From contig JAOZQB010000188.1 of the NCBI GenBank assembly GCA_029932445.1, positions 1 to 5,691 on the forward strand: a DNA stretch of 5,691 bases, read 5' to 3'. Below, piece by piece: positions 1-5,550 of the stretch. The DNA is from Bacteroidales bacterium (lineage in GTDB: Bacteria; Bacteroidota; Bacteroidia; Bacteroidales; JAADGE01). Both the position numbers and the translations under genes were made by a program. Numbering within the stretch: the first letter of the stretch is position 1; the number at the start of each line of letters is the position of its first letter. The notes under the pieces were generated by a model that was not told the origin of the DNA, did no database searches, and worked only from the letters and a program-made list of their open reading frames with translations.

Positions 1-77
1 GTAAAAAGTTTATGTTGATTATTGTTAAATGTTTTATAGTCCGAATTTTGGCAATAATAAAACAAAAAGGCGTAAGC

Positions 78-114
78 TAACTTTTTAACTTTCATACATT
101 TAACTTTTAACTCC
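78..114. repeat. Short TAACTTT direct repeats
   Basis: The heptamer TAACTTT occurs at 78-84, 86-92 and 101-107, followed by a degenerate copy (TAACTCC) at 108-114. The spacings are 8, 15 and 7 bases. It lies in the non-coding stretch downstream of the last secreted-protein gene. No gene, promoter match or RNA is visible in positions 1-147 apart from these repeats and the adjacent hairpin. In such AT-rich DNA the repeats may be chance or slippage products. Confidence 0.35.
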
Positions 115-140
115 TGAATTATATGAATAACTCAGGTTAA
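107..140 (-). terminator. Hairpin downstream of the secreted-protein operon, possible terminator
   Basis: Arms 113-122 (CCTGAATTAT) and 127-136 (ATAACTCAGG) pair over 10 bp with one G-T wobble around a 4-base loop. TTAA at 107-110 and TTAA at 137-140 extend the stem past a 2-base bulge. It begins 7 bases after the stop codon of the 148-960 gene in the direction of transcription, which is where a terminator is expected. There is no clear U-tract after it on the minus strand, so it is not a canonical intrinsic terminator. It could instead stabilise the mRNA 3' end. Confidence 0.45.
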
Positions 141-147
141 GCTCTTT

Positions 148-960
148 CTATTTTTTTATAAATTTACATGAATAAACCATTTTATCGGTTTGAATTCTTA
201 TAAAATAAACTCCGGACTTTAGATTTGAAATATTAAAAGAATTATTATTTACATTTGAATATCGTAAAACAAGTTTTCCTGAAATATCTGTTATTTCTAT
301 ATTAAAGCATGATTGATATTTAATTCCCGACAAATTAATAATATCGTTCACCGGATTCGGATAAATTAAAAGATTATTCGCAGACACAGCGAATATATCC
401 GTTTCGTTTCCGATATCACCTGCAGATATTTGTTCATTCGGTACAGAATTAAAAGCAAACCCTTTCATAATAAAATCCATATCATCAACTGCATAAATAT
501 GAGTTGTTAAATGTATCCATGCGTAATGAAAATCATCGCTTATTTTAAATTTTATTCCGAGATATTTATCCTCTTGTGTTCCCGTCCAGTAGCCGTAATC
601 ACCCGAATCATCCCAATGACCGTATAATAAATCGCCCCAACCGCTGCCGACTTTATAGAAATTTGAAGAAGAGGAAATATTATCTTCAAAATTTAAAACA
701 GCAGCTCCGCCGGCATCACCGCCTTCATTAATCACATATACCGAATCTCCTGAATTATCCGGAATTAATCTCATTACCCAAACACCTATATTATCCAGCA
801 AAACTAAATGAACATCCGATTTAGAATCATTATTAAAATCAACGGCATACCCTTGAAGAAACTCATTCACGACAGAATCAGGTTCAACATCTGTATATAC
901 AATTTGTGAATTTCCCGTTATAATTCCGAAAGAAAATATTATAATTAAGAACGTTTTCAT
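148..960 (-). CDS. Secreted protein of unknown function with T9SS type A sorting domain
   Basis: This 270-residue protein is predicted to leave the cell; its function is unknown. Residues 1-18 form a Sec signal peptide (MKT, then a hydrophobic run to about residue 15, then GNSQ). Residues 20-180 are an uncharacterised domain. It holds an EF-hand/dockerin-like D-x-N-x-D-x-x-x-D loop at 41-49, a possible calcium site, a Gly/Trp/Tyr-rich stretch at 106-128, and a segment at 132-182 (KYLGIKFKI, YAWIHL, FNSVP, ISAGD) of a kind I recall from uncharacterised Bacteroidota secreted proteins. Residues 198-270 match the T9SS type A C-terminal domain: IYPNPVND at 199-206, ITDISGK at 223-229, and NLKSGVYFIRI near 247-257 before a basic end. 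Such domains direct export across the outer membrane and are usually removed or linked to anionic lipopolysaccharide. The start gives a complete signal peptide. The gene begins 35 bp after the stop of the beta-helix gene with no promoter match between, so co-transcription is likely. The domain calls are secure and the function is open. Confidence 0.9.
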   Translation of the reverse strand: MKTFLIIIFSFGIITGNSQIVYTDVEPDSVVNEFLQGYAVDFNNDSKSDVHLVLLDNIGVWVMRLIPDNSGDSVYVINEGGDAGGAAVLNFEDNISSSSNFYKVGSGWGDLLYGHWDDSGDYGYWTGTQEDKYLGIKFKISDDFHYAWIHLTTHIYAVDDMDFIMKGFAFNSVPNEQISAGDIGNETDIFAVSANNLLIYPNPVNDIINLSGIKYQSCFNIEITDISGKLVLRYSNVNNNSFNISNLKSGVYFIRIQTDKMVYSCKFIKK

Positions 961-995
961 GTTTATCGTTTATTGCTTAATAAAAGTTCGGCAGA

Positions 996-2423
996 TTATT
1001 TTAAAATAATTACTTTTTTAGAAATTACAGAATTATCTGTCATAAGAATGTTTATAAAATATATTCCGTTTTTTAAATCTGAAACATCAATAATTTTTTT
1101 GCTGTTACTGTCAAAACGTATTGAATTAATATTTTTTCCGGATAAATCAGAAATTACGATTGATTTTATTTCTTTCTCACTTTGTATTATTAACAAATTA
1201 TTCGTCGGATTGGGATAAATTTCCGTCAGATGATTTTTTATCTTAGTAATTTTATCAGGCATGCCATATTCAAAACAACCCATATCCGGAGCCGTTCCGG
1301 TAAAAGAAAGTCCAATATCTGTTCCTGCATCTATACATGGTGATGTTGCTTGAAGGTGATAATCTCCGTTAACTGCATCAACAAAAAGAGGGTCTGTATT
1401 TATATTATCAGAACCTGTTGTGTTATATTCAGGCATTATCATATCACAATAATTTACTGTTGCAGAACTACCACCGGCATCAATATATACATTATCATCA
1501 TCATATTGAGATGAATTATCATAAGCAATGCAATTTACAAAATCAACATCGGCATAATATAAAGCTGCTGCACCTCCTGAACCACCGGAAGCTTCATTTC
1601 CGACCATTGTGCAATTTTTAAAGGAAATTGTATTACCGCTTCCTAACGATTTAACAGCTCCTCCGTTATCATAATTTGTTATATTATTTGTAAATAAACA
1701 ATTTATAACTTTAGAATCGACAACCGAATAAAAACAAATTGCTCCTCCACCGTAGTTTGTAGTATTATCAATAAATTCGCAATTAGTAATTTCAGTATTA
1801 AAGTCAGAAGTAAATTTTATTGCACCGCCTTCGCTATATCCGATGTTTTGAAGAAATTTACAATCAGTAAACATTGTAACCGGATTATCTGAACTTCCCG
1901 TATTTATTGCATAGATTGCTCCGCCCATTCCTTCGCCGGGTAAAGAAGTATTATTTGCAAAAACACAATTACTGTAAACTGCATCAGAATTTATCATTCT
2001 GATTGCTCCGCCGTGAATATCAGGATATTCTCCGCCGGATAAGGTTTTCCCAAATTCAAATTTACAATAAGAAAAATTACTTACTCCGTCTGCAGGAGTA
2101 ACATTTCCTCCTATAGATTGACCTAAACTAATTCCTCCCCATCCGGTTGATTGATTATCTGCAGTAAAAAAAATACTGTCAGTTTCTGTCCCGTTTGCAT
2201 TTAATGTTCCTAAAACTGTAAATTTATAATAAGCTTGAAAATTAACTTCTGCTCCGGCTTCTATTGTTAAAATTTCTCCGGCAGGAACCGTAATGTTTCC
2301 TGTTACATTATAAGGTGAATTCTCATAAATCCATGTTCCCGATTGATTTCCGCTTACATTTGTTTGTGCCGATATACTTGAAGAAATCACCATTAACAAA
2401 AGGAAAGTAAAAAATTTGTTCAT
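996..2423 (-). CDS. Secreted right-handed beta-helix protein with T9SS type A sorting domain
   Basis: This 475-residue protein is probably surface-exposed or released; its ligand or substrate is unknown. Residues 1-20 are a signal peptide ending SISAQ. Residues 45-90 form the opening helix coils (ILTIEAGAEV, then LGTLNANGTETDSIFFTA). Residues 138-305 hold six coils that begin GGAI, GGAV or GGAA (138, 167, 199, 226, 254, 283). Most end in a Cys-x-Phe-x-x-Asn motif, like the GGAI/FxxN repeats of chlamydial Pmp proteins. Residues 340-387 (NTDPLFVDAVNGDYHLQ, then SPCIDAG, then MGCFEYG) match the choice-of-anchor Q type end of bacterial beta-helix proteins. Residues 401-475 are the T9SS sorting domain (IYPNPTNN at 402-409, SDLSGK, LKNGIYFINI). 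No polysaccharide lyase or hydrolase catalytic set is recognisable, so an adhesin or glycan-binding role is only a guess. An in-frame ATG at 2483 is rejected as the start: it would add 20 polar residues before the signal peptide and lies upstream of the predicted transcription start. Confidence 0.9.
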   Translation of the reverse strand: MNKFFTFLLLMVISSSISAQTNVSGNQSGTWIYENSPYNVTGNITVPAGEILTIEAGAEVNFQAYYKFTVLGTLNANGTETDSIFFTADNQSTGWGGISLGQSIGGNVTPADGVSNFSYCKFEFGKTLSGGEYPDIHGGAIRMINSDAVYSNCVFANNTSLPGEGMGGAIYAINTGSSDNPVTMFTDCKFLQNIGYSEGGAIKFTSDFNTEITNCEFIDNTTNYGGGAICFYSVVDSKVINCLFTNNITNYDNGGAVKSLGSGNTISFKNCTMVGNEASGGSGGAAALYYADVDFVNCIAYDNSSQYDDDNVYIDAGGSSATVNYCDMIMPEYNTTGSDNINTDPLFVDAVNGDYHLQATSPCIDAGTDIGLSFTGTAPDMGCFEYGMPDKITKIKNHLTEIYPNPTNNLLIIQSEKEIKSIVISDLSGKNINSIRFDSNSKKIIDVSDLKNGIYFINILMTDNSVISKKVIILK

Positions 2424-2471
2424 ATTTCTTAATTTTAGTTTAGTTCTCAATAAATTAGGATTTTCTTGTGA

Positions 2472-2503
2472 CAAATATATCATTATTGTTTTATTTATAC
2501 AAA
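2472..2503 (-). promoter_or_regulatory. Bacteroidota-type promoter for the secreted-protein operon
   Basis: Read on the minus strand, TTTG (2503-2500) is followed by a 20-base spacer and TATATTTG (2479-2472). This fits the Bacteroidota primary sigma consensus of a -33 TTTG and a -7 TAnnTTTG at 19-21 bases. Transcription would begin a few bases further on, near 2465, giving a leader of about 40 bases before the ATG at 2423. It sits directly after the lepB terminator. This supports a transcript for the two secreted-protein genes separate from dapB-lepB, and it rules out the upstream ATG at 2483. Confidence 0.72.
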
Positions 2504-2520
2504 AACGAAATAAATTGAAT

Positions 2521-2557
2521 AAAAGAAAAAAGCACAGCCGAATTCAACTGTGCTTTT
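2521..2557 (-). terminator. Intrinsic terminator after lepB
   Basis: The arms AAAAGCACAG (2528-2537) and CTGTGCTTTT (2548-2557) form a perfect 10-bp stem around a 10-base loop. On the minus strand the stem runs directly into a T-rich tract (2530-2521, TTTTTCTTTT). It starts 23 bases after the lepB stop codon. The loop contains an EcoRI-like GAATTC, which has no evident meaning. This is the strongest terminator in the window. Confidence 0.88.
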
Positions 2558-2580
2558 CAATATAAACAATAAAATATAGT

Positions 2581-3990
2581 TTACTTCACATTTGCAGATT
2601 TTAACAATCTGTTCCATCGAATTTTTCCTGTAAATATCGTTTTATCTTTATCCATTGACATCCATATAAATATGGGTTTTCCGACAATATGATCTTCGGG
2701 AACAAAACCCCAATATCTGGAATCGGCAGAATTACTTCGGTTATCACCCATCATCAAATAATAATTCATTTTAAACGTGTATTTGTCCGTTTCCTTTCCG
2801 TTAATGAATATTTTACCGTTTTTAACATCCAAATCATTATTTTCATAAATATCAATAACACGACGATACAACGGAAGATTAAAGGTATCAAGAGTAATGG
2901 TTTTACCTGCTTCGGGAATATATAAAGGTCCCAAGTTGTCATTATTCCATTGATATTTAGGATTATGCGGAATAATATCCGGATTATAAACACCGGAATC
3001 TTCTACAATTTTGGTAACAGATTTTACACTTTTGAATCTTTCAATTTTATTTTTATATTCATCGGTAAGGGGTAAAACATAACCTTCAACGGGATATTGA
3101 CGAGAATATCCGAAATCTTCTTTACTGATTCCCATATCGAATAAGGTTTTCGGATTAAGTGATTTCCCCGGTTTCATTTCAATATGATAATTATGTTCTT
3201 CATATTTATGAATTTTCCCCTTTTCCCCGTTAATGTATATCAAACTCTTTCTTATTTCAAATGTATCACCGTGAATTGCAACACAGCGTTTCACGTAATT
3301 GTCTTCTTTATCAACCGGACGTGTAACAATCGTATAATTTTTTTTAACTAAATTACGTGCATTCGAAATATAATATCCTTCATTTAAAGGTTCTTTACCG
3401 GACTGAATATCTGTTTGTTCCAGCTGCCAAGCAAAGTTTCTCACAATTTTATAATAACTTTCTGCAGAACGTTCCAATGCAACGGTATCTCCTTCGGGAA
3501 AGTTAAAAACCACAATATCGTTTCGCTTAATTTGTCCTAATCCGGCCAAACGTTTATACGGTGCTTTTATCAATTCCGAATAAGGATTAAAGGAACTTCC
3601 CTGAAATGTGTGCGTAAAAGGTATTGCAAGCGGTGTCATAGGCATTCGAGGTCCGTAACTGACTTTACTTACAAAAAGATAATCACCAACCAGCAATGAT
3701 TTCTCAAGAGATGATGTCGGTATCATATATGCTTCAATAAAGAAACTTCGGATAATGGTTGCCGCTATGACTGCAAACACCAATGCATCAACCCATTCAA
3801 TTAATTTTGATTTTTTTTCTAAATCACGTTTTTTCCAGAATGTCCAATTTACTTTTTTTGAAATGTAGTAATCAAAAATAATCGGAATTCCGAGCAAAAG
3901 CCACCAACTGCCAATCCAAATTACAAAAAGAATAAAAATAATTGTCCAGAAGACAAATTTAAAATACTTATTTTTAAAGAATTTTCGCAT
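2581..3990 (-). CDS. lepB: Signal peptidase I (long Bacteroidota form)
   Basis: This inner-membrane Ser/Lys protease (family S26) cleaves signal peptides from Sec-exported proteins on the periplasmic side. Hydrophobic segments lie at about 11-27, 29-43 and 67-84; the third leads straight into the active site. The catalytic serine is S94 in PTSSLEKSLL (91-100), followed by DYLFVSKVSYG (103-113). The general-base lysine is K234 in YVKRCVAIHGD (232-242). The conserved box E is GDNRSNSADSRYWG (415-428), with FIWMSMD at 441-447. At 469 residues it is well above the roughly 324 of E. coli LepB. The extra length lies between the serine and lysine boxes (114-231) and between the lysine box and box E (245-410), as is usual for Bacteroidota. 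The residue after the catalytic serine is Leu, where Met is usual. The gene follows dapB by 64 bp with no terminator between, an arrangement I recall as common in Bacteroidota, so the two probably form an operon. It may also have its own weak promoter. Confidence 0.96.
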   Translation of the reverse strand: MRKFFKNKYFKFVFWTIIFILFVIWIGSWWLLLGIPIIFDYYISKKVNWTFWKKRDLEKKSKLIEWVDALVFAVIAATIIRSFFIEAYMIPTSSLEKSLLVGDYLFVSKVSYGPRMPMTPLAIPFTHTFQGSSFNPYSELIKAPYKRLAGLGQIKRNDIVVFNFPEGDTVALERSAESYYKIVRNFAWQLEQTDIQSGKEPLNEGYYISNARNLVKKNYTIVTRPVDKEDNYVKRCVAIHGDTFEIRKSLIYINGEKGKIHKYEEHNYHIEMKPGKSLNPKTLFDMGISKEDFGYSRQYPVEGYVLPLTDEYKNKIERFKSVKSVTKIVEDSGVYNPDIIPHNPKYQWNNDNLGPLYIPEAGKTITLDTFNLPLYRRVIDIYENNDLDVKNGKIFINGKETDKYTFKMNYYLMMGDNRSNSADSRYWGFVPEDHIVGKPIFIWMSMDKDKTIFTGKIRWNRLLKSANVK

Positions 3991-4013
3991 TATTTTTTAT
4001 TTTTAATTTAAAA

Positions 4014-4021
4014 CAAATGTA
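4014..4021 (-). promoter_or_regulatory. Possible internal promoter -7 element for lepB
   Basis: TACATTTG on the minus strand matches the Bacteroidota TAnnTTTG element and lies 23 bases before the lepB start codon. The nearest upstream TTTTTG is only 15 bases away, short of the usual 19-21, so the -33 part is poor. It may give lepB some transcription independent of dapB, or it may be chance in AT-rich DNA. Confidence 0.33.
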
Positions 4022-4054
4022 ACTATTTTATGTTATCAAAAAGATTCTTACGAA

Positions 4055-4771
4055 TTAAAAATCCAATAAATCGTTCATCGTAAGAAAACCTTTGTTATGT
4101 TCTGTAAACTCGGCTGCTAAAACGGCTCCGAGAGCAAATCCTTTTCGACTTGTTGCGCTGTGCGTAATTTCAATATAATCAACGTCGGATTCGTATTTTA
4201 CGGTATGTATGCCGGATACTTTTCCTTCACGAAACGAACGAATTGCAAGTTCCGTATTATTAACGGCATTTTCTTTTACCCAAGATTGTTTCTTATTAAA
4301 ATGTGTAATTAAATCTTCAGCAATTGTTATTGCCGTTCCGCTCGGTGCATCTTTTTTTTCGGTATGATGTGTTTCACTGATACTTACATCGTATCCTCCG
4401 ATCGTATTCATTAATTTTGCCAATTGTTTATTCAATTTGAAAAATAAATTAACGCCTAAACTGAAATTTGAAGCATAAAAAAATGTTTGTCCGTTTTGTT
4501 TACATTGAAACTTTACGTCGGATAAATTATCAAGCCAACCGGTAGTTCCGGAAACGACGGGAATTTTAGCTTCAAAACATTTCATATAATTTCCGTAAGC
4601 CGAATTCGGTTGTGAAAATTCAATAGCAACATCTGTTTTTTTTAAATTTTCGACCGTAAATTCATTTTTATTTTTTATATCGAATTTAAAAGTTATTTCA
4701 TGTTTTCTTTCAAGAGCAATTTTTTCAATTTCTTTACCCATTTTTCCGTATCCGATTAATGCTATTTTCAT
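4055..4771 (-). CDS. dapB: 4-hydroxy-tetrahydrodipicolinate reductase
   Basis: This cytosolic enzyme reduces 4-hydroxy-tetrahydrodipicolinate to tetrahydrodipicolinate with NAD(P)H, in the pathway to diaminopimelate (for peptidoglycan) and lysine. The N-terminal Rossmann domain opens with the nucleotide-binding loop GYGKMG at 7-12 and carries SGTTGW at 74-79. ASNFSLGVN (100-108) leads into the C-terminal substrate domain. The family signature is ETHHTEKKDAPSGTA (133-147). By alignment with the E. coli enzyme, H135 corresponds to catalytic H159 and K139 to K163. The C-terminal strand, with SRKGFALGAVLAA at 208-220, returns to the cofactor domain. The length, 238 residues, is usual for the shorter Bacteroidota form. 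No key residue is missing. The start places the Rossmann strand at the N-terminus as expected. It is the first gene after the rplT terminator and appears to lead a dapB-lepB operon. Confidence 0.97.
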   Translation of the reverse strand: MKIALIGYGKMGKEIEKIALERKHEITFKFDIKNKNEFTVENLKKTDVAIEFSQPNSAYGNYMKCFEAKIPVVSGTTGWLDNLSDVKFQCKQNGQTFFYASNFSLGVNLFFKLNKQLAKLMNTIGGYDVSISETHHTEKKDAPSGTAITIAEDLITHFNKKQSWVKENAVNNTELAIRSFREGKVSGIHTVKYESDVDYIEITHSATSRKGFALGAVLAAEFTEHNKGFLTMNDLLDF

Positions 4772-4818
4772 AAACCTTTAAATTAAAATCATTGTTGTCC
4801 GATAAATTCAAAAACATG

Positions 4819-4826
4819 CAAAAATA
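4819..4826 (-). promoter_or_regulatory. Possible dapB promoter -7 element
   Basis: TATTTTTG on the minus strand fits TAnnTTTG and lies 47 bases before the dapB start codon. No TTG is present at the expected 19-21 bases further upstream, so only half of the promoter is supported. A promoter is expected here because rplT ends in a terminator upstream. The palindrome cluster lies just beyond this site. Confidence 0.4.
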
Positions 4827-4871
4827 CAAAACAAATACTTTTCATATTGCTGTATATGAATCGGTTAACAA

Positions 4872-4985
4872 GGACTAAAGTCCCGATTTGAGTTGGCTTA
4901 TTATTCTAAGCCCCGACTTAAGTCGGGGCATGAAAACAAACCACCGAAATAAGGGTTTTAACCCGTTAATAAATTTTTATTCGGG
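4872..4985. repeat. Palindrome cluster, REP-like intergenic repeat
   Basis: This part of the 296-bp non-coding interval between rplT and dapB is dense in inverted repeats. In order: GGACTAAAGTCC (4872-4883, 5-bp arms); a long imperfect hairpin with arms 4880-4900 and 4907-4929, whose right arm contains the perfect 20-bp palindrome GCCCCGACTTAAGTCGGGGC (4910-4929); GGGTTTTAACCC (4953-4964); CCGAAATAA (4944-4952) facing TTATTCGG (4977-4984); and CCCG/CGGG closing 4962-4985. The GC-rich arms stand out from the AT-rich surroundings. Sequences of this style (GTCGGGGC arms, GGGTTTTAACCC cores) recall interspersed repeats of Bacteroidota intergenic DNA, possibly spread by REP-associated IS200/IS605-like transposases. 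That origin is inference, since only one copy is in the window. No coding region is credible here. Confidence 0.7.
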
Positions 4986-5010
4986 CAACAATGAAATAAA
5001 AAATACAAAT

Positions 5011-5042
5011 ATAAATAAAAAAAGCCCGAAACTAACGGGCTT
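5011..5042 (-). terminator. Intrinsic terminator after rplT
   Basis: AAGCCCG (5022-5028) and CGGGCTT (5036-5042) form a 7-bp GC-rich stem with a 7-base loop. On the minus strand it is followed by a T-rich tract (TTTTTTT, then ATTTAT) down to about 5011. It starts 25 bases after the rplT stop codon and should end the ribosomal-protein transcript, separating it from dapB. Confidence 0.87.
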
Positions 5043-5067
5043 AATATTATTCAGAAATTTCTTTTTT

Positions 5068-5412
5068 TTACTTAACGGCATCAACAATTGCCTTAAAAGC
5101 TTCCGGATGATTCATTGCTAAATCAGCAAGTGCTTTTCTGTTAAGTTCAATTCCTTTTTTATGAACTTTTCCCATAAATTCGGAATAAGACATATCGTAT
5201 TGTCTCACACCGGCATTAATTCTTTGAATCCAAAGTGCTCTGAAATTTGATTTTTTCTTTTTTCTGTCTCGGTATGCATATTGCAAACCTTTTTCATGTG
5301 CATTTTTTGCAACTGTCCAAACATTTTTTCTTCTTCCGAAGTATCCTTTAGTTTGTTTAAGGATTTTTTTTCTTTTGGCTCTTGAAGCCACTGCATTTAC
5401 TGAACGCGGCAT
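5068..5412 (-). CDS. rplT: 50S ribosomal protein L20
   Basis: L20 binds 23S rRNA early in 50S subunit assembly. The protein has 114 residues, normal for the family. The basic N-terminal extension (MPRSVNAVASRAKRKK, 1-16) threads into rRNA; the family motif KGYFGRRKNVW is at 22-32. The L20 signature runs from K54 to R70 with F57, W61, R64, N66 and R70 all in place. The C-terminal globular part (71-114) ends NHPEAFKAIVDAVK, as in other Bacteroidota. The start is fixed by the conserved MPRSVN opening. It follows rpmI on the same strand, the usual infC-rpmI-rplT order, and no TAnnTTTG promoter match is seen in the gap between them, so co-transcription is likely. In several bacteria L20 represses this operon by binding its mRNA; no such site can be confirmed here. 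Confidence 0.98.
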   Translation of the reverse strand: MPRSVNAVASRAKRKKILKQTKGYFGRRKNVWTVAKNAHEKGLQYAYRDRKKKKSNFRALWIQRINAGVRQYDMSYSEFMGKVHKKGIELNRKALADLAMNHPEAFKAIVDAVK

Positions 5413-5550
5413 AATTTAAATGTTTTTAGAATAAGGCGGTTTTTCAACTCTTTGTGCCTTTCTTCTTGTTAATAATTTGATTTTTTTAGCGCATGCGATC
5501 TTTTAAAGATTCTTATTACATTACGACCGGGTATTAAAACCGAAATTTAC
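5413..5550 (-). other. Long rpmI-rplT intergenic spacer
   Basis: The 138-bp gap is longer than usual for these two genes, which are commonly tens of bases apart. It contains the 8-bp palindrome CGCATGCG (5490-5497), ATCTT/AAGAT arms beside it (about 5498-5510), and AAGGC (5433-5437) facing GCCTT (5456-5460) some 20 bases ahead of the rplT start. The last could form a small leader hairpin. There is no credible ORF: the one open stretch next to rplT lacks a start codon. It could be a regulatory leader for rplT, but the structures are weak. Confidence 0.35.

Noticed and set aside
995..1010. Perfect 16-bp palindrome ATTATTTTAAAATAAT over the stop codon of the beta-helix gene
   Set aside because: It is composed only of A and T, has no U-tract after it, and is easily expected by chance in such AT-rich sequence.
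973..1218. Plus-strand open frame of 81 codons
   Set aside because: It is antisense to the T9SS domain of the beta-helix gene, and the composition follows from that gene in another frame.
1418..1621. Plus-strand His/Tyr-rich open frame of 67 codons
   Set aside because: It is antisense to the beta-helix repeats; its odd composition mirrors their Asn/Asp-rich codons.
2424..2483. Upstream in-frame ATG that would extend the beta-helix protein by 20 residues
   Set aside because: The extension is polar and precedes a complete signal peptide. The ATG overlaps the region immediately upstream of the TATATTTG element, so it would lie outside the predicted transcript.
2689..2993. Open frames on both strands inside lepB (2689-2925 plus, 2766-2993 minus)
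   Set aside because: They overlap a well-supported lepB reading frame and show no independent motif.
4872..5042. CRISPR-like array
   Set aside because: The repeats are inverted and of differing sequence, with no regular direct repeats and spacers and no cas gene.
4888..5121. Plus-strand open frame of 77 codons across the palindromes and the end of rplT
   Set aside because: It runs through inverted repeats, a terminator and antisense rplT, and shows no recognisable protein features.
5205..5396. Second minus-strand frame of 63 codons inside rplT
   Set aside because: It is a shifted frame of the L20 gene, rich in Lys and Glu for that reason.
5419..5502. Basic open stretch between rpmI and rplT (minus strand)
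   Set aside because: It has no ATG, GTG or TTG after its upstream stop codon, so it cannot be supported as a small gene.
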